Positions 29,840 to 39,300 of a stretch of 44,474 nt of DNA are shown piece after piece. How positions within the stretch are numbered: position 1 is the first letter of the stretch; each line of letters begins with the position of its first letter. Source of the DNA: Bacteroidia bacterium (GTDB taxonomy: Bacteria > Bacteroidota > Bacteroidia > Bacteroidales > Prolixibacteraceae); assembly GCA_025358395.1 (NCBI GenBank), contig JANYJT010000093.1, positions 1-44,474 on the forward strand, given 5' to 3'. The position numbers and the translations under genes are program-made. The notes under the pieces were generated by a model. That model saw only the letters and a list, made by a program, of their open reading frames with translations, made no database searches and was not told the DNA's origin.

Positions 29840-29936
29840 CTTAAATGTTTCCATTAAAACGGGGCTTTTTTGTGGGGCTTTTTTCGTTTTTGAATATATT
29901 TAAATAATAGTTATTTTTAAAATGAGTTATATTTAT

Positions 29937-31094
29937 TTATTCTGTAATATTCATTTTTGTAAGAATTTTGCCCATGTTTTTCACAATTTCAAGCATGGTT
30001 TCCTGCATTAAGTGGATCGATTGTCCTTGCTGAGCTACGATTGTTTGGATCTGTGAAAATTGATTGGCAAGAGGGAGCCCAGACTGGCATAGGGCTTCGA
30101 CGTTATGGTGCACGCCGGTTATCTGTGCTGCTAAATCATTTATTCCTAATATCGCGTCCTGTACGGATCTAAGTTCACCCTGCATTCTCGGTAAACTTCT
30201 TAATGATTCATCGAATCTTACTGCTTCTGATCTTATTGGAGTTTCGAGTTCTGCATGCACGAGATCTGCATGATCCTGTAGAGAGTCGTCTATCTCCATA
30301 GTGTCAGTAATTTTAATTTTTGTCTGACCTTTTTTTACGTATTCATCTTTTAATATCTTTGATTTAAACGCATAATGGATTGATCCTACTAATACTGGTT
30401 CTGCAAGTTCTAACTTTACACCACACCATCTCTGCTCATCTACGAATTTCGTGTATGCTTCATTTAATGACATCGATAAGATGTTTGTTGCTTCGATAAC
30501 TCCTTTCGCCGGAATATAATTTCTGTCGATGCACATCATCTCAATAGATGAAGGATGAACTATTGCTTTGTATCTCCCGTGAACACCTTTCATTTCGAAT
30601 ACGTAACGTTCTCCGCCTTTTGGGGAATATGTGTTTACGTGTTTCCATTTAGCGTGTGCAAACCGTGATACGTCTGTTGCTATTTTTTTACCATCGTGCT
30701 TTGTAATCTTTCGCTTGTACCTTACATTATGAGGAGTGCATAAGGTTAATGCGGCTTCGTCTTTTCGTTCTAAGTTCGAGATATAATTGGATAACTCTTT
30801 GCTTACATCATATACGATTGCTCTGCGCTGTAATGAGTCTTTATAACCTTCTGTTATAAGTTTTGCATCTAATAGTTTGTGGATGAATCGTGATAAATAA
30901 CTGCGGGAAATGTTGAGTTTCCTTGCCACCATTGCAGGATAGTATCCTGAAATAAGGTGCTGCACAATTTTGATCTGCATCTGATTTAATGACTGTAATA
31001 ACGATTGTTTGGAGAAAATATCTAAAGTAAGTTGAGATTGAGAAAGGTTCGATTGAATATGTTGCTTCACCAAATTATCGTCGTCCTGCCGCAA
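29937..31094 (-). CDS. Winged-helix DNA-binding protein with C-terminal coiled coil, 385 aa
   Basis: Residues 36-100 form a winged helix: IKIVQHLISGYYPAMVARKL, NISRSYLSRFIHKLLDAKLI as turn and recognition helix, and a wing RRAIVYDVS. The middle (110-270) is mixed alpha/beta without a known catalytic motif; the end (310-385) is helical (IQTIVAQQGQSIHLMQETM) and probably oligomerises. Start is TTG after AGGACAA, or a nearby GTG. A 10-bp hairpin lies in the leader. It may be the main regulator or a replication initiator. Confidence 0.75.
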   Translation of the reverse strand: MRQDDDNLVKQHIQSNLSQSQLTLDIFSKQSLLQSLNQMQIKIVQHLISGYYPAMVARKLNISRSYLSRFIHKLLDAKLITEGYKDSLQRRAIVYDVSKELSNYISNLERKDEAALTLCTPHNVRYKRKITKHDGKKIATDVSRFAHAKWKHVNTYSPKGGERYVFEMKGVHGRYKAIVHPSSIEMMCIDRNYIPAKGVIEATNILSMSLNEAYTKFVDEQRWCGVKLELAEPVLVGSIHYAFKSKILKDEYVKKGQTKIKITDTMEIDDSLQDHADLVHAELETPIRSEAVRFDESLRSLPRMQGELRSVQDAILGINDLAAQITGVHHNVEALCQSGLPLANQFSQIQTIVAQQGQSIHLMQETMLEIVKNMGKILTKMNITE

Positions 31095-31110
31095 TTGTCC
31101 TAAAAGATAT

Positions 31111-31137
31111 ACGAAGGCACTCTGCAGGTGCCTCCGT
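31111..31137 (-). promoter_or_regulatory. 10-bp hairpin in the leader of the winged-helix gene
   Basis: Minus strand ACGGAGGCAC-CTGCAGA-GTGCCTTCGT pairs over ten positions with one G-T. It lies about 17 bases before the start and 30 after the TATA box. As DNA it could be an operator for a dimer; as RNA it could control translation. Confidence 0.55.
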
Positions 31138-31169
31138 GCCGGACGATAATGTGGCGTTTACTATGTTCG

Positions 31170-31186
31170 CAGTCTATAGTTATATA
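31170..31186 (-). promoter_or_regulatory. TATA box of the winged-helix gene
   Basis: Minus strand CCAAAAACTATATAACTATAG carries a typical archaeal TATA core; transcription would begin near 31150. Confidence 0.55.
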
Positions 31187-31204
31187 GTTTTTGGATATTA
31201 GAGA

Positions 31205-31348
31205 TTAATCAAAGCATAGCCTGAATTCTCTGCCTTTGTGCCGCATACGGCATGACCATCGTGCAGCATATTGTTTTATTGATTTCTCTGATAATCCTAA
31301 TTCTATCATTTTAATCCACCGTGCGTAGATTCGTTCACTTCGTTTCAT
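31205..31348 (-). CDS. Small HTH-like basic protein, 47 aa
   Basis: GGAGATTAAAG precedes the ATG. RIYARWIKMIELGLSEKSIK followed by QYAARWSCR reads like a short helix-turn-helix. It overlaps the zinc-ribbon gene upstream by 14 bases. Confidence 0.65.
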   Translation of the reverse strand: MKRSERIYARWIKMIELGLSEKSIKQYAARWSCRMRHKGREFRLCFD

Positions 31349-31511
31349 CTTTAATCTCCGCTTCCGGTCCTTGGATTATATTTGCTATTGTGAAGACATG
31401 CCCACAATCATCACATTGATATCTTTGTCTTTTGTGTGGAGGGGTTGCAAATGTTTGAAACCCCCTTTTTGTTACGCGATATCCGCATCTTGGACAGGTG
31501 ACTTCATCCAC
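31335..31511 (-). CDS. Zinc-ribbon protein with GTG start, 58 aa
   Basis: VTCPRCGYRVTKRG and YQCDDCGHVFTI form a zinc ribbon. GGTGGCATC precedes GTG 31511. Probably a DNA-binding or transcription adaptor, next to the winged-helix gene. Confidence 0.7.
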   Translation of the reverse strand: MDEVTCPRCGYRVTKRGFQTFATPPHKRQRYQCDDCGHVFTIANIIQGPEAEIKDETK

Positions 31512-31523
31512 GATGCCACCAGT

Positions 31524-31691
31524 TTATCCGAAGAAATGCGAAACTGTCAGATACCATCCCGATGCAATACCGATTCCAAATACAATCCCGAACGCAATTG
31601 CCATTTTAATATCTGCCCATTTTGCGTCAAACATGTTTTTGATCGGTTCGTTGATCGGTTTAGGTGTGTCTACGGGTTTTGTGCTGTCCAT
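31524..31691 (-). CDS. Small tail-anchored membrane protein, 55 aa
   Basis: AAGGAATGAACTAAT precedes the ATG. Soluble Pro/Lys/Asp N-terminus, then one TM helix (MAIAFGIVFGIGIASGWYL) ending near the C-terminus. Confidence 0.65.
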   Translation of the reverse strand: MDSTKPVDTPKPINEPIKNMFDAKWADIKMAIAFGIVFGIGIASGWYLTVSHFFG

Positions 31692-31759
31692 ATTAGTTCA
31701 TTCCTTTTCTTGTGATGCTTGAGCACCACTGAACATATGTATGAACGCATGAGATAATA

Positions 31760-31941
31760 ATGGTTTCGTTTATCTACTTTTTGGACTATGTTCAGGCACC
31801 CAAACATCGTTCGTTATGTTAGCTTGTGCAAGTTTCATTGTTGTTTTTGGGATTTCAGTTAATATAAACGGACAAGAATCTCTCGGTCATAATGCAAATC
31901 CGGGTGTTTATATGGGGTTTATCACCCTTGGTCTTATTTAG
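31760..31941 (+). pseudogene. Only plus-strand gene: small membrane protein, frameshifted at a T-run
   Basis: From ATG 31760 the frame reads MVSFIYF; after a run of five T (31778-31782) the good frame continues GLCSGTQTSFVMLACASFIV, then INGQESLGHNANPGVYMGFI to TAG 31939. One extra T joins them into 60 residues with two or three TM helices. It diverges from the 31691 gene, with a symmetric CATATG box between them. Confidence 0.45.
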
Positions 31942-32071
31942 CTAATCGTGAAGTATTGTATATTTTTATATTTCTCTTTGTTTTTCTCATAAAATCACTT
32001 TTTAGTATAGGCATTGCGACGTAAACGAATACCTCGTTTTCTTTTTTGTGCAGGTTCTCCAATGCCCCCAT
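31934..32071 (-). CDS. Hypothetical basic small protein, 45 aa
   Basis: Reads MGALENLHKKENEVFVYVAM, then a Lys/Arg-rich end. No ribosome binding site was seen. Its end overlaps the end of the plus-strand gene by eight bases. Confidence 0.45.
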   Translation of the reverse strand: MGALENLHKKENEVFVYVAMPILKSDFMRKTKRNIKIYNTSRLAK

Positions 32072-32361
32072 TTTTTCATTTATCGTTTAGTTAGATGTTG
32101 TTGAGTTATCACTATAGTTGCAACATACGTGAATTTAATGTTTCATTACTGACGTAAAACAGTGACGATTTTTAGCTAACAAAACGAATTTGTAATGTTT
32201 AAGGGTATTGAAAATAAATATGTAGGGTGATAATGGAATGTATATGCATAATCCTTATATTTGATACTTATAGAACCACAAATTAATACTGATAAAAATA
32301 GAAAAAAATAGTTTTATTCTTTGAAACTCGGGATCATTCCGATACTTCTTAAAAATGAGAG
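32072..32361. other. AT-rich intergenic region with promoter box and T-run terminator
   Basis: No gene seen. On the minus strand, T runs (about 32300-32318) could end transcription of the 635-aa gene; a TGCATATACA box at 32239-32248 and a CTATAG near 32118 could start the next unit. Confidence 0.5.
32239..32248 (-). promoter_or_regulatory. TATA-like box TGCATATACA
   Basis: Minus-strand TGCATATACA in the gap between the 635-aa and 45-aa genes, with no ORF for about 170 bases downstream. Confidence 0.4.
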
Positions 32362-34269
32362 TTATTTTTTAAATAAAAATTCTGTGGCTGTTGCATTTAT
32401 TTTCTTTTGCTGATTTGGAGTTTTTGCTTTCTTGGTTTTCTCGAACAGACCCATGAATCCGCCTTTTGTTTCCGGAAGTTTGTTTTTCGGAGAATATACT
32501 TTTATATCCATCATCTGTTTCGAGTGTTTAATGCGTTTTCCACCGAATTCTCCGAGTATGACTGGTTCTTTCTTTGTTGGTTTCGGGGTGTCCGTGATGT
32601 ATTTAAGTCCGAAGAAATCTGCGGTCGCGTTGCGGCTTGGCTTTGTAGATACTGACCCTATCTTTTTTAACTGTGTTCCGAATAACTGTGCAGTTGCGGA
32701 CGTTTCGGGTACTGGTTGCATTGCTTGTCTCGGTCTTTGTACTGGCGCACCGTATTTAATACCGAATAAGAATTCCATTGCATTACCGGACGATTCTTGC
32801 GGTTCCGGTTGGAACTGTTGTGGTTGCTGCATTGCAGTTGCCGGTTGGATTGGTTGTAATGCCTGTTGCATTGCCTGTATCTGCTGTAATTGGGTTAACT
32901 GCGCTTGTCGTGCTTGAAGTGCAGTCAGTTTCGCCATTTCAGATTCTATTTGTGCTTCCGGTTCTACAGGTTTTGGTTTTTTATTTCCGTATTTCATTGT
33001 GAATTGACCGGTCGAGTATATATCAGAACTCTGAATATCCATTTTTCCGGTCTGTGCTTGCGGTTTTTGCCTGTATGAACCTGCTGATATATATCCTAAT
33101 CCTGCGGATAGTGGAGATCCCGCTTGTTCGATTTGGTCTAATCGTTCGCGTTCTTTTTCCTCACTATATCCTCCACCTTTCTTTTTATAAGAACCGGCAC
33201 GAATAAAACTTGAATCTACACGTAATGCTGAACCCTGCGCTTCGAACGATTCCAGACGTTTGCGTTCAGCTTCTTCATCATACCCTGAACCTCTTGCTAA
33301 AGGAACTCTGCCTAAAGATGAACCACCTAATGTAGTTCTGCCTAATACACCTGTGCTGATAGTGCTTGATGGTGCGGATAATGCACCGTCTAACTTTTTA
33401 CCCTCGCCACCGCCACCTAATCTACTCATAGATCCAAGTGAATTTCCGTAACCGGTCGTGCGCATTAGTGATGATCTACTACCTTTAGATTCACCGCTAT
33501 CTTCTTCGGACGTATCATCTACAACTTTCGGTTTCCCATATTTAGATTTTTTACCAGTCGATATCCATTTCCCTGATCCTTTGTCTTTTAGATAGAGAAC
33601 TCCGTCCTGATCTCTGCGGTATTCGTCACCAGTACCGTATAATTTTACTTTTTCCGGAGTTTCTACTGCGGCTGGTTCTTCTTCCGAATCCGTATCCGGT
33701 ATATTACGTGTTCTTCGTTCTGGTTTCGGTTCAGAATCACTAATAATACGACCGGCATCGCCTTTAGCTTCTTCTACGAATTCTTTTATCCGATCTTTTA
33801 CGGTCGCACTAATACTCGGAACTTTCTTCTGGTTATTTGCATTTTCGTTTGATTCTGCCCATGCTCTTCGTTTTTCTTCCCGTTCCATTATCTTGCGTTC
33901 TCTGCGTTCGGTCGCTGATAATCTACGTAACGGTTCCGGTTCTACTACTGATGAATCTCCTGCTAACGATTCGCGTAGTTTTTGTGCTGCTTCTTCTTCT
34001 GAGTATAATGGCGCTGTTTTTCTTGACTGTGATGCTCGTGGTGAGTGATTCGGCATCGGCTGACTTAAATCTTCTCGTTCTGCACGAAGTTCCTGAAATT
34101 CTTTGTTTGGGTCTACTGATCTTTTGGTAGGTGAAATGGTTTCTGATATAGATTTACCGGCACTTTGTACTGCCCGACTAATTTTATCCGTAAGTGACGG
34201 TTCCGGGCTTCGTTCGCGTTCCGGACGAGTGTGTTCCCCCATTCGTCTACCTCGCGTTCCCATTGACAT
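32362..34269 (-). CDS. Disordered repeat protein, 635 aa
   Basis: GAGGTCGGTTAATT precedes the ATG. The first 300 residues are Ser/Arg/Glu-rich and disordered. Two 38-residue repeats follow, each with GYxEExER.RL and ending SAGSY or RAGSY. A Gln-rich stretch comes next. Four short motifs with the pattern NA(T)AxFLFG.KY lie near the C-terminus (GNAMEFLFGIKYG, SATAQLFGTQLKK, RNATADFFGLKYI, NATATEFLFKK). This looks like a scaffold with repeated docking peptides. No enzyme domain. Confidence 0.75.
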   Translation of the reverse strand: MSMGTRGRRMGEHTRPERERSPEPSLTDKISRAVQSAGKSISETISPTKRSVDPNKEFQELRAEREDLSQPMPNHSPRASQSRKTAPLYSEEEAAQKLRESLAGDSSVVEPEPLRRLSATERRERKIMEREEKRRAWAESNENANNQKKVPSISATVKDRIKEFVEEAKGDAGRIISDSEPKPERRTRNIPDTDSEEEPAAVETPEKVKLYGTGDEYRRDQDGVLYLKDKGSGKWISTGKKSKYGKPKVVDDTSEEDSGESKGSRSSLMRTTGYGNSLGSMSRLGGGGEGKKLDGALSAPSSTISTGVLGRTTLGGSSLGRVPLARGSGYDEEAERKRLESFEAQGSALRVDSSFIRAGSYKKKGGGYSEEKERERLDQIEQAGSPLSAGLGYISAGSYRQKPQAQTGKMDIQSSDIYSTGQFTMKYGNKKPKPVEPEAQIESEMAKLTALQARQAQLTQLQQIQAMQQALQPIQPATAMQQPQQFQPEPQESSGNAMEFLFGIKYGAPVQRPRQAMQPVPETSATAQLFGTQLKKIGSVSTKPSRNATADFFGLKYITDTPKPTKKEPVILGEFGGKRIKHSKQMMDIKVYSPKNKLPETKGGFMGLFEKTKKAKTPNQQKKINATATEFLFKK

Positions 34270-34271
34270 AA

Positions 34272-34748
34272 TTAACCGACCTCTGCTTCCGGATCGTATT
34301 CGAGATAGATTACTTTACGTGCAGGGGGTTTCTTCTTCGGTTTCGGTTTGATTTCAAACTCTAAATGCTGTCTCGGTTGCGGACTGCAGCACTGCTGCTG
34401 CGGTTTCGGTTTGCTGCGACCGGACATGAATCTTACGATTTCTTCGTCTGAATCTCTGCGGTTAAGTCTTTTGATTCGTTCTGATTCTTCGTGCCCGAGT
34501 TTCCCCGTTTCACGAATTACACGCATCGGAATGCTCGCTAGATCATTTGATAATGATGACCTGTCACCAGTATCTTTTTTGGAGTCACGCTGATTCTTTT
34601 CAACGTATTTCGCAAAGTTCTTTAATGCGTTCTTCGCTTTTGTGACTGCACTTGCGTTTGGTGCTGCCGGAACTTTCGCACTACGTCGGTGCTCTGATGC
34701 CGGTCGTGGCGGTCTTGACGGATTTGTGTATTTTGATCGTATTGCCAT
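34272..34748 (-). CDS. Disordered basic protein, 158 aa
   Basis: GAGGAGTA precedes the ATG. Arg/Lys/Pro/Ser-rich, with KPQQQCCSPQPRQH and a basic Pro-rich KPKPKKKPPARK before an acidic end. Probably acts with the 635-aa protein that follows after two bases. Confidence 0.7.
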   Translation of the reverse strand: MAIRSKYTNPSRPPRPASEHRRSAKVPAAPNASAVTKAKNALKNFAKYVEKNQRDSKKDTGDRSSLSNDLASIPMRVIRETGKLGHEESERIKRLNRRDSDEEIVRFMSGRSKPKPQQQCCSPQPRQHLEFEIKPKPKKKPPARKVIYLEYDPEAEVG

Positions 34749-34771
34749 TACTCCTCACCTACTCCTTTTGA

Positions 34772-35005
34772 TTATGGTAAACCACTCATACCATCTACTT
34801 TTTTCAATGTCGGATATTTATTATAGACTTCTGTTTTTGTGTCCATATATGCGCCGGGTCTTGATAAGTGTCGGTCTTTACCGTCACGAACAACACCGTA
34901 GAACCAATGATCCTTGATATCTTTCATAGCTATGATTTCATAGTTATGATTGTCTACGGATATTGATTTTATATATGCACTTTCGTTAACTTTTTTGATT
35001 GTCAT
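34772..35005 (-). CDS. Hypothetical protein, 77 aa
   Basis: GAGGAGTA precedes the ATG. Strand-rich: SISVDNHNYEIIAMKD and WFYGVVRDGKDRHLS. No family recognised. Confidence 0.7.
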   Translation of the reverse strand: MTIKKVNESAYIKSISVDNHNYEIIAMKDIKDHWFYGVVRDGKDRHLSRPGAYMDTKTEVYNKYPTLKKVDGMSGLP

Positions 35006-35021
35006 TACTCCTCACCTACAT

Positions 35022-35219
35022 TTATTTTGGATTAACTGATTTAAACTTAATAGTGATATTCTTTCCGTGCTCTGCTTTTGCCGTTGCAATTGCATCTTCT
35101 TTATCATCAGTATAATATGCGGATGCTTCAGTTCCTTTTTTTCCCGGAACTCTATACTCATTATATCCTACGTGTTTCGTGATCCATACTGTTTTGTTTT
35201 CAGTTTTCTTTGCTACCAT
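35022..35219 (-). CDS. Hypothetical protein, 65 aa
   Basis: AAGGTGAAATCAG precedes the ATG. Contains YYTDDKEDAIATAKAEHGK (helix) and a closing strand NITIKFKSV. Confidence 0.7.
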   Translation of the reverse strand: MVAKKTENKTVWITKHVGYNEYRVPGKKGTEASAYYTDDKEDAIATAKAEHGKNITIKFKSVNPK

Positions 35220-35225
35220 CTGATT

Positions 35226-35591
35226 TCACCTTACTATTTTTCTGGCATAGTTGTTCATATATGTATATGCAGCATTTAACGCATCTTCAAAATTACCGGA
35301 TCGCCATACTTCTTCACGTTTTACACGTTCTCTACTGGATCTTCCGAGTTCCCCCACCGGTTTACTTTGTGTTACATAATACGGACTTATTGGTTCTGTA
35401 GTAACACTGCCGAATCCACCATCTTTCGGTAATGGTATCATACGTTTCGCAACATACCAACCCTGATCAGAAGAACCATGTACAGATACAAATATACCTG
35501 TTATTTTATTGCGCCAAATGTTTTGGTCAGGTACTTGTTGCCACTGATTTTTCAGGTTTGGAGTAGGTACGGTCATGCTCGCGTAGGCCAT
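35226..35591 (-). CDS. Hypothetical protein, 121 aa
   Basis: Beta-rich first half (GIFVSVHGSSDQGWYVAKRM), basic middle, and a closing helix DALNAAYTYMNNYARKIV. GGAAA precedes the ATG. The TGCATATACA-type 10-mer at 35262 is inside this frame and may be chance. Confidence 0.65.
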   Translation of the reverse strand: MAYASMTVPTPNLKNQWQQVPDQNIWRNKITGIFVSVHGSSDQGWYVAKRMIPLPKDGGFGSVTTEPISPYYVTQSKPVGELGRSSRERVKREEVWRSGNFEDALNAAYTYMNNYARKIVR

Positions 35592-35677
35592 TTTCCAACA
35601 AAGGAACGTGGTATTCGTCTTGGACTTAATTTCTTACACTTTAGAGATCGTTGTTTTTGTGCTTTGAATTTTCTCAT
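35573..35677 (-). CDS. Small highly basic protein, 34 aa
   Basis: ATG overlaps the upstream stop (ATGA). Lys/Arg-rich (MRKFKAQKQRSLKCKKLSPR). Its end overlaps the next gene by 19 bases. May bind nucleic acid. Confidence 0.5.
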   Translation of the reverse strand: MRKFKAQKQRSLKCKKLSPRRIPRSFVGKWPTRA

Positions 35678-35760
35678 GCGTGTTTGACCTTCCATCGACC
35701 GAACGGTTTATGTTTTCCCGGAGATAACGATTTAACTGACGATTTTTTCGGTCTTTTCAT
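35674..35760 (-). CDS. Small basic protein, 28 aa
   Basis: Reads MKRPKKSSVKSLSPGKHKP. It directly follows the stop of the coiled-coil gene and is coupled to the next small ORF. Confidence 0.5.
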   Translation of the reverse strand: MKRPKKSSVKSLSPGKHKPFGRWKVKHA

Positions 35761-35761
35761 A

Positions 35762-35989
35762 TTATTTTGCCCCACTTGCTTTAGAGGCACGAATCTGATT
35801 CTTCATATCAGATACCGACATCGGTTTCGTTTTCTCTATGATCTCTTTATCGAACTTTTTAAGTTCTTTTCTCAATCTTGCCGCAGATGCAAACATGCCA
35901 TGTGCTTCAAGCTGCTCGATCTTGGTATTAAGTTCGTTGACTTTACTACCATAGTCCCTTACGGGTTGTGAATCACCAAATAATCCCAT
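35762..35989 (-). CDS. Coiled-coil protein, 75 aa
   Basis: GAGGCAATAAC precedes the ATG. Residues 15-55 form a heptad coil (VNELNTKIEQLEAHG, AARLRKELKKFDKEI). Confidence 0.7.
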   Translation of the reverse strand: MGLFGDSQPVRDYGSKVNELNTKIEQLEAHGMFASAARLRKELKKFDKEIIEKTKPMSVSDMKNQIRASKASGAK

Positions 35990-36001
35990 GTTATTGCCTC
36001 G

Positions 36002-36253
36002 TTAATACTTGCCGCCGAACCCTATAATGGAGTTTAGTCTGCGTTTAGCTTCATTGCGCGCCATTGCCGGGGGCATACCTGCTGATACTAAGTTAGTTTC
36101 AATGAACTGGATTGCTGCTGATTTGTTCGGAGCGGTTTTTTGCTCGTAATCTAATCTCCGCTTGCAGCGAACACATGAAACAACAACCGCTTTTTTTCCT
36201 ATCCATGTATGATTGCAGAAAGGACAGGAGTGTTTATACATATTAATTGCCAT
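36002..36253 (-). CDS. Zinc-ribbon protein, 83 aa
   Basis: Start at MAINMYKHSCPF after GGAGGATTCTA. CPFC and CVRC form a zinc ribbon; a helical C-terminal half follows (ARNEAKRRLNSIIGF). First gene after an ATTATTACTA element. Confidence 0.7.
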   Translation of the reverse strand: MAINMYKHSCPFCNHTWIGKKAVVVSCVRCKRRLDYEQKTAPNKSAAIQFIETNLVSAGMPPAMARNEAKRRLNSIIGFGGKY

Positions 36254-36277
36254 TAGAATCCTCCGTATATGAGATAA

Positions 36278-36287
36278 TAGTAATAAT
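36278..36287 (-). promoter_or_regulatory. ATTATTACTA operon-start element, copy 2
   Basis: Minus-strand GTATTATTACTATTATCT, 25 bases before ATG 36253. Likely promoter of the 36.3-32.3 kb block. Confidence 0.5.
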
Positions 36288-36337
36288 ACCGTCAAAGATA
36301 TAAAGGTTTGCTTTTACGTGAAAAAAGATTGTAATGA

Positions 36338-39300
36338 TTATGCAAACCAATTGCTCATTAAACCTTTTGTGCGCCTGTATTTTGATTTGCCATTGTTACT
36401 TGTTACATTATGTCCATACCATAATTCTAATGCTGACTGAGTTACTGGTGGTTTATTTGCTTTCTTTTTAGATGCTGCGGGTTTCTTTACCTGTTTTTTC
36501 GGTTTGTTGATTACTACTGATCCCCACAAAGAACCTATATCTAAATCCGCTTTGTGGTATTTCGGCGTTTTAATTGCGTTTTGACTTGATAATCCGATGT
36601 AGATTCCGGGTTGTTTTGCATATGACGGTTTTTTACTTGTGCGATGGGTATTTTTATGTTCTTTACTGCCGAACTTTCCGAGTGTGATCGGTTTGTTCAT
36701 ATCAAAATCATAGGGATAATCATTCCCCGAATAAATTTTATCTGTGATCGTGTCTTTAATATCTTCAATCTTTTTGTTAATTCTTCCTTTTACTTTTGTA
36801 GTAAACGGTACTTCATTTATTGCTTTTTTATCAATGATAGTTGTCGGTAATTCTAATACGTTTATCTTACCACGATTATACTTTACATTTGAAAATCTGC
36901 TTACGTGTGGGTTCGGCTGTGTTGATGCAAGGAACTCTGCACGTAAATCCCGCTCTGCGTTCCGTTTTTGAGAGCTTTCTTTGAAAGTAACTTCTTTATT
37001 ATAACGAACATCTGATTTTGTTATGTCTGCTGAATGGATCTTTCCACCAATTGCATAATGACCTCGCGCTTGTATATATTCACGGTAATTATTATATGCT
37101 TTAATTTCTTCATTTCTTAAAGTGTCAATGACCTCGCTTTGCCACTTTTCAAGACCAGTTATTCCCTTCGCTTTGTTGGCATCTGTTGTTACTCTACGTA
37201 ACCCATCTGATAAGGGGAATGCGAATCCTTTTTCAATGTTTGAATCCATATTCGGGAAGATATCATTTACACTATTTATTTTAACTTTATCTCCACTTAA
37301 ATTAGTTTTCGTTTTTAGATTCGTCGAATCGTCTATGAGTTCTTTTAATGCTTTGAAATCGTGTTTTTTAAATCCCGGGTATTTGTTTGCAACATTTTTT
37401 ATTGCTGTCGTATAAAACTGGTTTATACGCTTTGATATATTTTCATTCATCGCATCATCCTTACGCACAGTGTTCCTGAAATCAGATTCGTAAGGTCTAC
37501 CTCTACGGAGTGTATTTTTTGTAACTTCTGTTTGGAACTTATCTGCTGTTACTGTGTTCGGAAAAATCCCTGAATACACTTTCTGTGGTGAAACCACTGA
37601 ATGTACCCCAGTACTTAATTCTATCGATGCAAGATGATCTATTTCTGATGGAGTTGGTAACGAAACTGCATTTTTAAATTTAGAGCCTATGTCTGTCGGG
37701 TGTGGATGCGCAATTACTGCATTTTGTATAATCCCAAAATCTCTGCCGGATGCACCGGTTCTATCTCCGTACATAATATAGGGTTTTTCTGTTATACCAT
37801 TTTGCGTAGCTACTAATATTTCGGTTTGCGGTTTTCCACTTTTTCGTTGTGTATTCTGATGCTCCCATGCTATTTTTTCTGACTTATTTAACTCACGACT
37901 ATATTCTGTATTCGGTTGCTTCCTTATAGTTACTTTTTCTAAACGCATTGGTAATGAATACATATCTGATGGGTATCCTAAATCGGCCCATGTTGATTTA
38001 TCATATCCTACAATAAGTTCATTTTTTTGAGGTCTGATTTTGTCTGATAATAACGAAGTCGGTGTTTCTGCTGTTGTTGCAGACCTTGTACCTATTACTT
38101 CGTCAGCAACCCCTTTCGTGAAATCAATTACATCTTCGTTTCGTTTGCGCTGTACGGTTGCGGCTTGCCGGTCGAATACAGTTTTCGGTCGTCCTCCTGA
38201 TCGGTCAATCGGGGTTCTGAACTCTCTTTTTAGTATATCTCCTGCGGCTGTAAGAACATCTTCTGCGTTTCTTCTTGCAGTTTGTTCTTTTACCATGAAT
38301 TCTCTTTGAGATAATATGTTTACATCTGATGTGCTTGTACTCGGACTAACCTGATTAACCAAATCATAGTGTTTTGTAACTAATTCCTCTGTTGATCCTT
38401 TCGGGAGTTTATACATTGTTACTCCGCGTTCAGTTACAATTCCATTCCCTAATACAGTAATCCCGAATTCAGATTTTGCATTGTTTTTCAACCATGTGTT
38501 TACTAACATATCCCCGATATTAGTTTTTAATGGGGCACCTGATAATGTATTCAATTGAATACCTGAAGTGGTTGGATGTGTATGGATATGATATACTTCG
38601 CTAATTCCTAATGCATTCGCAGTATCCATTCCGTCTTTTAACATTTCCCCCGATATTTTATTGCGTGGCGCTTCTTTCATGTATATAATATTAAGATTCT
38701 TATCTGTGAGAATTAACCATTCGCCACTACCTTTTTTCGCTAATGATTTAAGTGCAAGTATATCCGGTTTACTGTTAGCTGCGGATGTAAGTTTTCGGTT
38801 TATTGTTTGGGGGGATTCTGTATGGGCTGTAGATTTTCCGATCTTCTTTGCAGATATTAAACCTGTCGGATACTTTGAAGATTCATATGGATTTGATCTT
38901 GACGGGAATGCACTGCTCGATGCTGATCCGGATTGTGTAGTTCTCTGGAATAACTGTTCTATGTTACTTAAACTGCTACTACCGACTTCCCCCGTTGCCG
39001 CAAACCCTTTTCTTGCGAATAGATTTTCTATGTTGCCACTTGTGATTACTACATTTGATGGACTTTGTGTTGCTGTTGACGGTCTTGCAAACAGGCTTTC
39101 TATGTTTCCACTACTATAACTCGACGGCTCCGGACTTGACTGCGGTTTCGGTCTTGTAAACATACTTTCTATTTCAGTAAGTCCGCTTGATTTCGGTGGA
39201 ATGTATTCTTTAGGTAATGATTTTATTTCTCCGAACGTTATTTCTTCTATTCTTGGTGCAGTCGGTTTTTCCATACTTACTATAGATGCTATCTGTTCTG

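Noticed and set aside
29855..29890. GGGGCTTTTTT repeats as a plus-strand terminator
   Set aside because: No plus-strand gene reads into them and they form no hairpin.
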